From an uncultured Polaromonas sp. (GTDB taxonomy: Bacteria > Pseudomonadota > Gammaproteobacteria > Burkholderiales > Burkholderiaceae_C), in the NCBI GenBank assembly GCA_937863225.1, contig CALMEI010000012.1:42621-106620 (forward strand): a stretch of 64,000 nt of DNA. The letters run 5' to 3'. The notes beneath the pieces were generated by a model that did not search any database, was not told where the DNA came from, and saw only the letters and a program-made list of their open reading frames with translations. Position 1 is the first letter of the stretch, and each line of letters begins with the position of its first letter. The position numbers were made by a program, and so were the translations under genes. Shown piece by piece: positions 1 through 8,436 of this stretch.

Positions 1-521
1 CAGCACAGTACTACCGCGATGCCCGTATTTTGACCATTTACGAAGGCACCACCGCCATTCAGGCCAATGATTTGGTAGGCCGCAAAACAGCGCGTGATGG
101 CGGTCAAACCGCAAAAAGCATTGCCGCAGAAATTGCCAAAACTGAATCAGCCTTGCTGCAAAGCGGCAGCGTGGCGGCAAAATCAATTGCCAAACAATTG
201 GCAGCCGCGCGGACTGCGTTTTTGGAAGTGGTCGATTTTGTGGTGGCCAACATCAAAACCAAACCCAATGACGTTTTTGCTGGCAGTGTGCCTTATTTGA
301 TGTTAAGTGGTAACCTGATAGCCGGTTGGCAATTGGCACGCAGCGTGTTGGTGGCGCAAGAACAATTGGCTGCTGGTTGTGATGATGCGACATTCATGCA
401 AGCCAAAATCATCACCGCACAGTTTTATGCCGAGCACATATTGAGCAAAGCGCCCAACATGGGTCAAAGCATTGTGGCTGGTGGTGCATCGGTCACTGCA
501 CTGCCGTTGACATCGTTTTAA
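1..521 (+). CDS. Acyl-CoA dehydrogenase, C-terminal part (cut by window edge)
   Basis: The reading frame is already open at base 3 and runs about 172 codons to a TAA, so only the C-terminus of an FAD-dependent acyl-CoA dehydrogenase is present. The stretch RDARILTIYEGTTAIQAND near the start of the fragment is the conserved end of the acyl-CoA dehydrogenase fold, including the glutamate-containing YEGTT loop next to the active site. The remaining ~140 residues are an extra helical C-terminal region of the kind found in the DmdC-like (methylthiopropionyl-CoA dehydrogenase) branch of the family. The enzyme would oxidise an acyl-CoA to the 2-enoyl-CoA in beta-oxidation or a related pathway. The substrate cannot be told from this fragment. 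Confidence 0.88.
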   Translation, partial: AQYYRDARILTIYEGTTAIQANDLVGRKTARDGGQTAKSIAAEIAKTESALLQSGSVAAKSIAKQLAAARTAFLEVVDFVVANIKTKPNDVFAGSVPYLMLSGNLIAGWQLARSVLVAQEQLAAGCDDATFMQAKIITAQFYAEHILSKAPNMGQSIVAGGASVTALPLTSF

Positions 522-537
522 AGTTGAATTTTAAATT

Positions 538-612
538 GCTATGTTTTTAATAGCACTGTAGGCAATAAATACGCCGTCAGTAGCCAGATTTGTCATATAT
601 TTTTGCCCTATA
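538..612 (+). repeat. Dispersed ~65-bp repeat, copy 1
   Basis: This intergenic copy lies between the acyl-CoA dehydrogenase and the nitronate monooxygenase. It contains the core AGGCAATAAATACGCCGTC preceded by an ATAGCAC arm. The left GCTAT/ATAGC hairpin is present (GCTAT at 538-542). It has the same orientation as the eight other copies listed here. It ends just ahead of the next gene's ribosome binding site. Confidence 0.8.
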
Positions 613-637
613 ACTCGTTAAATCTTCAGGAGACAAC

Positions 638-1621
638 ATGACAGCAAGCAACCTCAGCGCTACCGCTACACGACAATTGCCAGGCGCATTAGCCCATTTG
701 CCGCTGCCCATTATTGGCTCACCGCTGTTCATCATCAGCAACCCCAAGCTCGTCATCGCTCAGTGCATTGCGGGTGTGGTGGGTTCTATGCCAGCGCTGA
801 ATGCGCGCCCGGCAGAGCAGCTGGAAGAGTGGTTGAAAGAAATCACCGAAACCTTGGCTGCATACAACGCCGCTAATCCCGACAAACCTGCTGCCCCCTT
901 TGCCATCAACCAAATCGTGCATAAGTCTAACGACCGTTTGCAGCACGACATGGCATTGTGCGTCAAATATAAAGTACCTATCATCATCACCAGCTTGGGC
1001 GCTGTGGAAGAAATCAACATGGCTGCGCACAGCTACGGCGGCGTGGTGCTGCACGACATCATCAACAACAAACACGCCAAAAAAGCCATCGAAAAGGGCG
1101 CAGATGGCCTTATCGCGGTGGCAGCCGGCGCAGGTGGTCACGCTGGTGTCAAAAGCCCATTTGCCCTGATTCAAGAAATTCGCCAATGGTTTGACGGCCC
1201 ATTGGCTTTAAGCGGCTCTATCGCCACAGGCGGCGCCGTGTTGGCCGCCCAAGCCATGGGCGCAGACTTTGCCTACATCGGCTCAGCCTTCATCGCTACC
1301 CAAGAAGCGCGTGCCGCTGAAGCGTACAAGCAAGCCATTGTCGACTGCAACTCAGACGACATAGTCTACAGCAACCTCTTCACCGGCGTACACGGTAACT
1401 ACCTGGCGCCATCCATTCGCAACGCAGGTCTTGACCCCAACAACCTAGAAGTCAGCGACCCCAGCAAAATGAACTTTGGCGGCGACAAATCCAAAGCCTG
1501 GAAAGACATCTGGGGCTGTGGTCAGGGCATTGGCGCCATCGACAAAATCCAAAGCACAGCCGATTACGTGGCGCAGTTGAAGCGGGAATATGCGGCAGCT
1601 AAAGCGCGCTTGATGTCATAA
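638..1621 (+). CDS. Nitronate monooxygenase / 2-nitropropane dioxygenase family
   Basis: This 327-residue FMN-dependent TIM-barrel protein is of normal length for the bacterial nitronate monooxygenase family. These enzymes oxidise alkyl nitronates to carbonyl compounds and nitrite and protect against propionate-3-nitronate. Visible signatures are the AGAGGHAG motif near residue 165, which carries the family's conserved catalytic-loop histidine, and the phosphate-binding GADFAYIGSAF segment around residues 209-219. The ATG is preceded by a good AGGAG at about 628-632. Other 2-nitropropane dioxygenase-like flavoproteins, such as enoyl reductases, share the fold, so the exact substrate is inferred. 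Repeat copy 1 lies immediately upstream. Confidence 0.86.
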   Translation: MTASNLSATATRQLPGALAHLPLPIIGSPLFIISNPKLVIAQCIAGVVGSMPALNARPAEQLEEWLKEITETLAAYNAANPDKPAAPFAINQIVHKSNDRLQHDMALCVKYKVPIIITSLGAVEEINMAAHSYGGVVLHDIINNKHAKKAIEKGADGLIAVAAGAGGHAGVKSPFALIQEIRQWFDGPLALSGSIATGGAVLAAQAMGADFAYIGSAFIATQEARAAEAYKQAIVDCNSDDIVYSNLFTGVHGNYLAPSIRNAGLDPNNLEVSDPSKMNFGGDKSKAWKDIWGCGQGIGAIDKIQSTADYVAQLKREYAAAKARLMS

Positions 1622-1688
1622 CAATTGATCAAATCCAAAATTCATAGCGAATGGGCTGTTCAATTTAGATACTAGAAAACCATGAGAT

Positions 1689-2162
1689 TCAGCATTTGAG
1701 TTCGTGGTAGTGATAGCGCAGGTCAAATAAGATCTTTTGGGTGCGCTCCAAATCTTCTTTTTTGGATTGTTTTTCATCCAATTCTGCATTTGCAATTTTT
1801 CTATCCAGCTGGTAACACGCTTGTCTAACTTTTGGACTAAGTTTGAAGCGATGCTCGTAGGTTTTGTATTGCTTTCTATCCATGCCTGTTAATGGGTGAA
1901 GCGCATCTGCAATGCCTTCACGTTTATGCTCACGTAGCACATCTGCGCCAACAATTTCACGGCCGGTATCTTTATTGAAGCCGCGCGTAGGTTCCGCATC
2001 AATTTTTTTTGCGCCCAAACAAGGCGAATCAGAATACACAACTTTACCTGCCTCTAGGCATTTGTACACTGTGCGCGATACAGCAGGTAATGTTGATTGC
2101 GACATCGCAGTGGTTGATAAAAATACTGCAAAGAAGAATAAATACAAGCGATTATGAAGCAT
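1689..2162 (-). CDS. Secreted DUF4124-type protein
   Basis: The ATG at 2162 (MLHNRLYLFFF) gives a classical signal peptide ending near AMSQ, so it is preferred over an upstream start that would add a non-hydrophobic tail. The mature part opens with VYKCLEAGKVVYSDSPC. This is the hallmark of the DUF4124 domain: an envelope-located small beta module with two cysteines. A charged, probably helical C-terminal part follows (residues ~95-157, rich in K, E and Q). The function of DUF4124 proteins is not established. The gene stands alone on the minus strand, convergent with the nitronate monooxygenase. Confidence 0.7.
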   Translation of the reverse strand: MLHNRLYLFFFAVFLSTTAMSQSTLPAVSRTVYKCLEAGKVVYSDSPCLGAKKIDAEPTRGFNKDTGREIVGADVLREHKREGIADALHPLTGMDRKQYKTYEHRFKLSPKVRQACYQLDRKIANAELDEKQSKKEDLERTQKILFDLRYHYHELKC

Positions 2163-2255
2163 GACAATTGGTTGACGAAAAGCCAATAATCCAGAAATTG
2201 AAATTACTAGGCATGATAACTGATGCAATATGTAGCAATATTATTTGGATAAATT

Positions 2256-2350
2256 GCTATAAATATAATAGCACCTCAGGCAATAAATACGCCGTCTATA
2301 GGTCATTTTTTCATATAAAACTAACTGAAGCAGAGCTACCGCGTCAGTGC
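2256..2350 (+). repeat. Dispersed repeat, copy 2, with 30-bp extension shared with copy 3
   Basis: This is a full canonical copy: the GCTATAAATATAATAGC hairpin followed by AGGCAATAAATACGCCGTC and TATAGGTC. Unlike most copies, its similarity to copy 3 continues another ~30 bp, through GAAGC and AGCTACCGCGTCAGTGC. In copy 3 that extension is the 3' end of cbbO. This copy therefore looks like a duplicated cbbO end plus repeat. Confidence 0.8.
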
Positions 2351-2398
2351 GCATGGTGCTTTTGACCAGTTAACTGGCTATCCCAATGATGATGACCG

Positions 2399-2698
2399 TC
2401 AGGATTTCATTGATTTAGATTGAAGCAAACGGTACAGTGTCCAAGCGGATAGGATCGCCAGCATCGGCCAAATTACAAGCAGGTCTATTCGTATGTTTGC
2501 TTCAGGTGATTTAACCAATACGAACCATTCCCACACGGCGTAGCTGCACCATGCGATTGTCGATATCAATAATGGTTTGACCTGTAGCTGCTTTGCTGGC
2601 GCTGCGAAACGTGAAATCAAATAGGCTACTAAAAATACGATGCCCACAATCAGTATGTTGATGGGCTTGCCTACCAGCAATGACACTACTATGTTCAT
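2399..2698 (-). CDS. Small hypothetical inner-membrane protein
   Basis: The 99 residues contain three likely hydrophobic spans: ~1-28, ~43-60 (with a WEWF aromatic cluster) and ~70-90. The C-terminus is short and basic (LLQSKSMKS). I recognise no family. It lies 23 bp downstream of the secreted protein gene at 2722-3474 on the same strand, so the two may be co-transcribed. Both sit between the two long direct-repeat copies at 2256-2350 and 3556-3650. The reading frame is supported by its hydrophobic periodicity and a normal ATG, but this is a weakly supported gene. Confidence 0.5.
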   Translation of the reverse strand: MNIVVSLLVGKPINILIVGIVFLVAYLISRFAAPAKQLQVKPLLISTIAWCSYAVWEWFVLVKSPEANIRIDLLVIWPMLAILSAWTLYRLLQSKSMKS

Positions 2699-2721
2699 TC
2701 TTGTAGTTCCAATATCGAACT

Positions 2722-3474
2722 TTATCCGCCTAATACCACGGCTTGCATGATGGTGTATCGTTCGTAGTCATTGACCTCTATCAACCAATCATCGCCCTGT
2801 TTCAACGCCTTGATTTTCTCGCCAGAACTACCACTTGTCACTGTGTCGCCCGTAAAGATCAGCACACGTTTGAGGCCACCTGGTGGATTGATTTGTACTT
2901 CAGCATTGCCTATCTTGCCGCGTATGACGCCAAATTCGCACAGTGCTGGCTTGTCTTTCCCCATTTGGCATGGCAGCGAGCCGGTGGCGTGGAAAGGCGT
3001 TCCTTTGACCTTGGCATCGCTAGCAGGTGCTGCGCCTAATACGGCAGGACTAGACGCAGCGGAGATGCTCACGGATAGGGTGTAATTTGCCTGTTCGTTG
3101 CGACGTGCTGCATTGCGCATCAGATAGACACGCAGCTTATATTCGCCATCAGTCGGTAATTTACCTGTCCATGCATTGCCATCACTGGAACCAACGAACA
3201 ACGCTTCGTCGTTAGAGCCGGGTGGCAGCACGTTGAAATAATTCGACCTATGCTTGGATGCCAGTTGAACGCTCATGGTCTGACCGGCCTTGGCACGCAC
3301 AGTGTAGTCAATGGTCTGATCGCCTTTGACCGAACCCTTCATGGTTGCGGAGGTGTGTCCCTTGGCAAAATGAACCGCCTGGGTTTGAATTGCAGCAGCT
3401 TGTGCAATGGGAGTAAAAAACATGCTCATGCACATGCATACGAAGCCAAGTAGAAAAGAAAAATGTGTTTTCAT
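2722..3474 (-). CDS. Secreted protein with PPC-like beta domain, function unknown
   Basis: The chosen ATG at 3474 (MKTHFSFLLGF) begins a signal peptide that ends at IAQAAA. A further ATG five codons upstream is possible. Residues ~35-135 (QAVHFAKGHTSATMKGSVKG..., then TYxLxVxL strands) resemble a bacterial pre-peptidase C-terminal beta-sandwich, often an accessory domain in exported proteins. The C-terminal half has two cysteines (PCQMGKDKPALCEFG) that could form a disulfide. No catalytic motif is visible. A pentanucleotide repeat tract lies just upstream in the likely promoter. The role is unknown; a small secreted or periplasmic binding protein is one possibility. Confidence 0.62.
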   Translation of the reverse strand: MKTHFSFLLGFVCMCMSMFFTPIAQAAAIQTQAVHFAKGHTSATMKGSVKGDQTIDYTVRAKAGQTMSVQLASKHRSNYFNVLPPGSNDEALFVGSSDGNAWTGKLPTDGEYKLRVYLMRNAARRNEQANYTLSVSISAASSPAVLGAAPASDAKVKGTPFHATGSLPCQMGKDKPALCEFGVIRGKIGNAEVQINPPGGLKRVLIFTGDTVTSGSSGEKIKALKQGDDWLIEVNDYERYTIMQAVVLGG

Positions 3475-3505
3475 ATGTTGATTCATCAAGTTATGTTGGT
3501 CTAGT

Positions 3506-3535
3506 TTAATTTAATTTAATTCAATTCAATTCAAT
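3506..3535. repeat. Pentanucleotide tandem repeat (3x TTAAT then 3x TCAAT)
   Basis: Six consecutive 5-bp units occupy the 60 bp upstream of the secreted protein start at 3474: TTAAT three times, then TCAAT three times. Such tracts can change length by slipped-strand mispairing and alter promoter spacing. Here that is only an inference from location. Confidence 0.75.
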
Positions 3536-3555
3536 TCGAACATGATTCGCCGATT

Positions 3556-3650
3556 CATTATTTATAGCACCTTAGGCAATAAATACGCCGCCTAGAGGTC
3601 AATTTTTCATTTAAAACTGACTGAAGCAACAGCTACCGCGTCAGTGCCAT
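3556..3650 (+). repeat. Dispersed repeat, copy 3, overlapping the cbbO stop codon
   Basis: The core AGGCAATAAATACGCCG is present, but the left hairpin arm is degraded. The right-hand extension covers the last codons of cbbO (encoding ALTR and stop). It is repeated almost exactly at the end of copy 2, 1.3 kb away. Confidence 0.78.
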
Positions 3651-5915
3651 GAACAACTTGGGCAATTGCTCTGGCAGGCGTTCTACTTTGTCGATGACGG
3701 TGTATTGGCGGCCAAAAATGTCGCTGACGTAGGTGTCGGCTTTGGGGTCTAGGTTGATGCAGTAGCTGAAGATGCCTTGGCTGTCCAGCTCTTTGACGGC
3801 TTGGCGCGCGTCTTGGATGAGCGTTTGTTCGTCATGCACATCTATATCGGCAGGTTGGCCGTCGGTCAAAATCAGCATGAGTTTTTTGTCGGCTTTTTGC
3901 GTCTGCAAATAGTGCCCTGCATGGCGCATGGCCGCACCCATGCGGGTGGAGTAGCCGGCTTCCATCGCTGCCAAGCGGGCTTTGACGGTGTCGTCCCAAT
4001 GTTCGCTGAAACCTTTGATGTGCAGGTAGCGCACGTCGTGCCGCATATTGGAATGAAAACCAGCAATGGCAAATGGGTCGCCCAGCTGTTCAATTGCCCA
4101 TGCCAATACCGACACGGCTTCTTGGCTCAGTTCCAAAATGGTTTGCGACGTGCCGCCCGCTTTTTCGTTGAGCGATGCGGACAAATCGAGCAACAAGGTA
4201 ACGGCGATGCTGCGGCCATCGGTTTGGTGGCTCATGTTGATGCGTGTATCGGGTGTGCTGCCACTTTTGAAATCAATCAGCGAGCGTATGGCGATGTCTA
4301 AATCTAAATCACTGCCGTTTTCTTGGTAGCGTATGCGCTTTTTACTTTGTGGTTTGAGCAAATCCAGCAGGCGTTTGAGTTGCTTGACCAAATTGTTGTG
4401 TTTGTTCAATAAAGTGTCAATCGTGGCTGAGTTGCCACTGGGGTGCAAGCGTTCATACAAGTTCACCCAATCTGGCCTGTACGTTTGACTGCTGTAGTCC
4501 CACTCGGGGTACAGACGCGGTGGTAGCTCATCCAGCTCTTCGGTGCTGACACTTTGTTTGTGCTCTTCAAACGATTCTTCGTCGTCGCTGTCCTCATAAA
4601 ACTTCCACATGTGGCGGTTGTCATCGCGGTAGTCGATGACGGTGTCTGTGAAAAATGTTGTGGGCAATTGATCGCTTTGTAAACGCGTTTTGGCAACATA
4701 ACTCAGCGCTAAATTTGCAATTTCTTCGGTGCTGGATTCACCTTTTGACATTTCATCGTGAAAACGCTTCACAAACACATTTAAATTGTCGTTTTGATAA
4801 CCATGCGTGGGGGTATCAGCAGCATCTAATAAAGCGCGAGACAACATCGCCAATCGGTGCCGCAAGCATGAATGGGTTTCTGGGTTGCAAGCGCCTTCAA
4901 CAGGTGTTGGATGCTGCGCGATGAACAAGCGTCGCAAGCCGGGATAACGACGCATAGCCAACGTTTCAACCCGTGCATCTTCAAAAAACTCGATCGCCAT
5001 GCGTTGAAACGGACTGAAGTTATCGGCAAATATGGCCTTGGTCCAACGCCGGTGCGCGGCCATGTGTGCCAATGTGGTGCGGTAGCGGTCTATGCCACTG
5101 ATGTCCTTGACGCCTTCTGTACCTTTGATATCGTCATAAACATCAGGTAGCCGAATGCCGAAGTGATCAAAATAGGGCACTGGTTTACGCAGCTCGTCAA
5201 AACCCAAAGAGTAGGGCACCAAGTAAGCCGCATCTTGCCACAGTCCCATCAGGTATAAATCCAATGCACGAGTGTTGTCCACCAACAAAGTGCCACGCCG
5301 TTCACGTTGCAGCACGGCTTTGCTGTCGGCCGATTGCACGGTGAAGTAATCGCGTTGGCGCTCAGGATGGTGGCCATAGTTGCGTATGCCGTATTCGACC
5401 CAGTTTTTCAATCCATCTATGGATAACTGGCTTAGCAAATAAGGAGACTGCTGAAAAAAGTCGACCAAACTCGGGCTTGCATAGGTTTTATGTGTGCCAT
5501 GAATTGAGATGCTGGTGCGCTCCATCAGATAATTGCTCAAATGCAGGTATTGCTTAAATATCGTGTGCGTAGGCAAGCGCTTGGCAATGGCAATCAAGTT
5601 TTGCAGCAGTGCCGTGATGGCTTTGCCGTTGGGCGATTTATACAGCACCCTGATGGCGCTGGACAGCGTGGGCAAGACGACTTCGCCACACAAGGTGGCC
5701 ACTTGCGGCCATTCTTGTAAGAAGATTAAAACGGGTTCCACACCACGTCCCATGCGTCCTAAAAAGTGCGCTTCAGCCAGGTATGCATCGAAACCTTGCG
5801 GTGACAGTTGACGCGTCGCATCGGTCATACAGTCCACAAAAATCTCTGCGACTTGCGGGAAACCACAATCGAGCTTGGCTGCCCATTCTTTCAGAAGTGC
5901 GTCGCTGAAGGTCAT
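3633..5915 (-). CDS. cbbO: CbbO, von Willebrand factor A protein for RuBisCO activation
   Basis: This is a ~760-residue CbbO/NorD-type protein. The C-terminal VWA domain (from about residue 570) carries the metal-ion-dependent adhesion motif DLSAS in VTLLLDLSASLNEK, and the later VWA elements LMLILTDGQPADID. CbbO partners the AAA ATPase CbbQ. The Qo complex removes inhibitory sugar phosphates from RuBisCO using ATP, the VWA protein acting as substrate adaptor. The gene order cbbM-cbbQ-cbbO matches form II clusters. The ATG at 5915 (MTFSDALL) is preferred over a TTG three codons earlier. The 3' end lies in repeat copy 3. NorD-like proteins of denitrifiers are homologous, but the context decides for CbbO. 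Confidence 0.92.
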   Translation of the reverse strand: MTFSDALLKEWAAKLDCGFPQVAEIFVDCMTDATRQLSPQGFDAYLAEAHFLGRMGRGVEPVLIFLQEWPQVATLCGEVVLPTLSSAIRVLYKSPNGKAITALLQNLIAIAKRLPTHTIFKQYLHLSNYLMERTSISIHGTHKTYASPSLVDFFQQSPYLLSQLSIDGLKNWVEYGIRNYGHHPERQRDYFTVQSADSKAVLQRERRGTLLVDNTRALDLYLMGLWQDAAYLVPYSLGFDELRKPVPYFDHFGIRLPDVYDDIKGTEGVKDISGIDRYRTTLAHMAAHRRWTKAIFADNFSPFQRMAIEFFEDARVETLAMRRYPGLRRLFIAQHPTPVEGACNPETHSCLRHRLAMLSRALLDAADTPTHGYQNDNLNVFVKRFHDEMSKGESSTEEIANLALSYVAKTRLQSDQLPTTFFTDTVIDYRDDNRHMWKFYEDSDDEESFEEHKQSVSTEELDELPPRLYPEWDYSSQTYRPDWVNLYERLHPSGNSATIDTLLNKHNNLVKQLKRLLDLLKPQSKKRIRYQENGSDLDLDIAIRSLIDFKSGSTPDTRINMSHQTDGRSIAVTLLLDLSASLNEKAGGTSQTILELSQEAVSVLAWAIEQLGDPFAIAGFHSNMRHDVRYLHIKGFSEHWDDTVKARLAAMEAGYSTRMGAAMRHAGHYLQTQKADKKLMLILTDGQPADIDVHDEQTLIQDARQAVKELDSQGIFSYCINLDPKADTYVSDIFGRQYTVIDKVERLPEQLPKLFMALTR

Positions 5916-5976
5916 GACTGACAATCTTTATGAACCTTATTTAATTCAACATTTAACCGATGAATTAATTAAAATT

Positions 5977-6792
5977 TCAGGCAAACACCGCATCAATAGC
6001 GTGGTCCAGCGTAGAGCGTATATCGGCATCATCTGTGATGGGGCGAACCAAAGCCATGCGGCATGCATCACAGGGTTTGACGCCTGCTTTGATCAAGGTT
6101 GCAGCGTACACCATCAAACGCGTTGAAATGCCTTCGTCCAAGCCATGTCCTTTGAGCTTGCGTGCAATGTTGCCGATGCTGACCAGTTTGCTTGCGGTGT
6201 CTGAATCGATGCCAGTTTCGTTCACCAATATGCCGCTTTCCGTATCCGCAGCGGGATAGTCAAAATCAAAGCCAACAAAGCGCTGTTTGGTGGATTGCTT
6301 CAAATCTTTCATCAGGCTTTGGTAACCCGGGTTATAGGAAATGACCAATTGGAAATCAGGGTGTGCGTTGATCAGCTCACCACGCTTGTCCAAGGGCAAT
6401 TGGCGCCTGTGGTCGGTCAATGGGTGAATCACGACGGTTGTATCTTGGCGCGCTTCAACAATTTCATCCAAGTAGCAAATCGCACCCATGCGCACCGCCG
6501 TGGTTAAAGGGCCATCTAACCAACGTGTGCCATTGGCTTCCAATAAGTAGCGACCCAGCAAATCAGATGCGGTCATGTCCTCATTGCATGCCACTGTGAT
6601 CAAAGGTTTGCCCAACTTCCATGCCATGTATTCGACAAAGCGTGATTTGCCACAACCAGTCGGTCCTTTGAGCATCACAGGTAAACGGGCTTGGTAGGCT
6701 GCCTCGTAGAGGGGCACTTCATTACCGGTGGCTTGGTAAAAAGGTTCAGAAGCAATGAGGTATGAATTGGCTGTTGGGGTTGCAGTGCTCAT
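5977..6792 (-). CDS. cbbQ: CbbQ, AAA+ ATPase of the RuBisCO activase complex
   Basis: This 271-residue MoxR-class AAA+ ATPase has Walker A GPTGCGKS at about residue 41 and Walker B ICYLDEI near residue 105. The C-terminal helical lid ends in the MALVRPITDDADIRSTLDHA region typical of CbbQ/NirQ/NorQ. With CbbO it remodels RuBisCO to release tight-binding inhibitors. It lies between cbbM and cbbO on the same strand, 52 bp before cbbO by start spacing. A hairpin separates it from cbbM, which would lower its expression relative to RuBisCO. Homologues in denitrification clusters (NorQ) are excluded by context. Confidence 0.94.
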   Translation of the reverse strand: MSTATPTANSYLIASEPFYQATGNEVPLYEAAYQARLPVMLKGPTGCGKSRFVEYMAWKLGKPLITVACNEDMTASDLLGRYLLEANGTRWLDGPLTTAVRMGAICYLDEIVEARQDTTVVIHPLTDHRRQLPLDKRGELINAHPDFQLVISYNPGYQSLMKDLKQSTKQRFVGFDFDYPAADTESGILVNETGIDSDTASKLVSIGNIARKLKGHGLDEGISTRLMVYAATLIKAGVKPCDACRMALVRPITDDADIRSTLDHAIDAVFA

Positions 6793-6846
6793 GGCATATA
6801 TCCTACTGAAAATAACCTACTAAAAGACTCAGATTTTAGGGGCGAA

Positions 6847-6880
6847 AAAAGCCGCTACTTCGGGTCAAAGCGCGGCTTTT
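6847..6880 (-). terminator. Stem-loop after cbbM, likely partial terminator
   Basis: A 9-bp stem (AAAAGCCGC paired with GCGGCTTTT) with a 16-nt loop lies between the cbbM stop and the cbbQ start. On the minus strand it is followed by a T-run. It would let abundant cbbM mRNA end here while some transcripts read through into cbbQO. This is an inference from position and structure. Confidence 0.65.
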
Positions 6881-6896
6881 AACTGATCAGGTGTGC

Positions 6897-8276
6897 TTAT
6901 TTGTGCACGCCTAATTTTTCACGCCAGCCTGGGTACAGTTTGTCGGCATCACCAGGGAACGATTCAAATGCACGGGCGAATTCTTTGTGCTCTTTGGCAA
7001 ATGCAATCGGGTCTGCGCCAGATTTCCAGCATTCATAGGATTGACGTAAAGAAATCGCACCGGCAGCTGGACTGTCGATGTGGCCGTAAGAGCCACCACC
7101 AGAGGTGTTGATCACGTTGCCATGGCCGAGATTTTCAAAGAAACCCGGTAAGCGCAAGGCATTCATACCGCCCGAAATAATGGGCGTGGTTGGCTTCATG
7201 CCATACCATTCTTGGTGGAAGTAGGGGCCATCGGCAGAGTCACGCTCGATCATGTACGCGATGTTTTTGTCATCGCCTTCACCTTCCATTTTGCCAAATC
7301 CCATTGTCCCCACATGAATACCAGAAGCACCTTGCAAACGGCTCATTTTGGCCAACACGAAAGCGGTGTAGCCGCGCATCGCTGAGGGTGATGTGACTGC
7401 GCCGTGGCCAGCGCGGTGGTAATGTAAGTATTGATCAGGGTATTGGCGACGTGCGGTGGTGATCATGCCCGGTCCACCCACATATCCGTCTACCAAAAAG
7501 GCCACTTTGTTAGCGTCAGGCCCAAACGTTTCTAAGATGTAATCAGCCCGCGCGCACATTTCATAATGGTCGTCGGCTGTGATGTTGGCCGAGAACAATT
7601 TCGCTTGACCAGTCTCATCCATGGCTCGTTTCATGGCGTCATAAACGAGTGGGATAACCTTTTTAGTTGGGCAAAACACTTGATTGCCTTGTGGTTCATC
7701 ATTCTTGATGAAGTCACCACCTAACCAGAACTGGTAGGCTGCTTTGGCAAATGGCTCAGGACGCAAACCAAGTTTTGGCTTGATGATGGTGCCGGCAATG
7801 TAGCCACCGTCTTTGCGCGGGCGACCCAAAATTTCCCATAAATCAGTGATGTCTTTTGCAGGGCCATCATACAAGCGCAAAAGCTGACGAGGTACCCAGA
7901 AGTCGTGCATTTTGAGGTGCTTCACATCGCCTTGACCTTGATTATTACCAATCGCGAGTGTCAAGAAAGACACAATCATGGCGCGTCCATCAGTAATGTT
8001 GCGATCGAATAATTCGATAGGATATGCCACCTTCATCAAACCTTTGGCTTCATCAATTTCGTAAACCAAAGCATCTACCCCTTTGGTAAAGTCATCGGTT
8101 GTAGAAACTTCAACATTGGTACCGGTTGAAGACTCCGCAGCAATGTGAGACGCGGTTTCTAAAAATCCGTAGCCCGTTTTTGGAGCCATGATATACGCGA
8201 CTAGCACATGCTTGTCGCCTTTAATGAGATCAGCTTCTTTGAGGCTGAGATCTGAGTAACGGTTACTTTGGTCCAT
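6897..8276 (-). CDS. cbbM: Ribulose-1,5-bisphosphate carboxylase/oxygenase, form II
   Basis: The 459-residue large subunit is of form II type: there is no adjacent small-subunit gene, and the sequence matches the CbbM family. The carbamylated lysine lies in [14 protein letters not shown] (~residue 192). The first catalytic lysine is in [12 protein letters not shown] (~166), the loop-6 lysine in [12 protein letters not shown] (~330), and HYHRAGHGA carries the active-site histidine region. It fixes CO2 onto ribulose bisphosphate, giving two 3-phosphoglycerates; form II works best at high CO2 and low O2. The ATG at 8276 ([10 protein letters not shown]) matches known CbbM starts, so the 19 extra upstream codons are rejected. 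An AT-rich inverted repeat upstream may bind CbbR. Confidence 0.98.
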   Translation of the reverse strand: MDQSNRYSDLSLKEADLIKGDKHVLVAYIMAPKTGYGFLETASHIAAESSTGTNVEVSTTDDFTKGVDALVYEIDEAKGLMKVAYPIELFDRNITDGRAMIVSFLTLAIGNNQGQGDVKHLKMHDFWVPRQLLRLYDGPAKDITDLWEILGRPRKDGGYIAGTIIKPKLGLRPEPFAKAAYQFWLGGDFIKNDEPQGNQVFCPTKKVIPLVYDAMKRAMDETGQAKLFSANITADDHYEMCARADYILETFGPDANKVAFLVDGYVGGPGMITTARRQYPDQYLHYHRAGHGAVTSPSAMRGYTAFVLAKMSRLQGASGIHVGTMGFGKMEGEGDDKNIAYMIERDSADGPYFHQEWYGMKPTTPIISGGMNALRLPGFFENLGHGNVINTSGGGSYGHIDSPAAGAISLRQSYECWKSGADPIAFAKEHKEFARAFESFPGDADKLYPGWREKLGVHK

Positions 8277-8366
8277 TTCAAATGCCCTGTGGTTGTTGAT
8301 AGATGCGATTGCTGGGGTCTGCGATTGAAGCAAGGAAGAAGCAAATCACAGGCGCAATGTTAACGC

Positions 8367-8404
8367 ATTCAAATATAAGATATATTCACATTTAATTTTT
8401 GAAT
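8367..8404 (-). promoter_or_regulatory. AT-rich inverted repeat upstream of cbbM, candidate CbbR site
   Basis: The arms ATTCAAA and TTTGAAT lie 24 bp apart, with AATATA/TATATT nested inside, in the 160-bp gap between cbbR and cbbM. LysR-type regulators bind T-N11-A dyads of this kind. The sequence between the arms also contains TTCACATTTAA, which resembles the CACATTA and AAATGTGA words seen in the cbbR/cbbY intergenic region. Assignment to CbbR is inferred. Confidence 0.5.
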
Positions 8405-8436
8405 GATAAGAAATATATGATGTATTTGAGCTGTAT

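Noticed and set aside
2330..2420. Coding-looking acidic peptide end (FDQLTGYPNDDDRQDFIDLD then stop) on the plus strand after repeat copy 2
   Set aside because: It is only ~25 codons, has no start, and overlaps the duplicated cbbO end and the stop of the gene at 2399. It might be the relic of a lost gene but cannot be supported.
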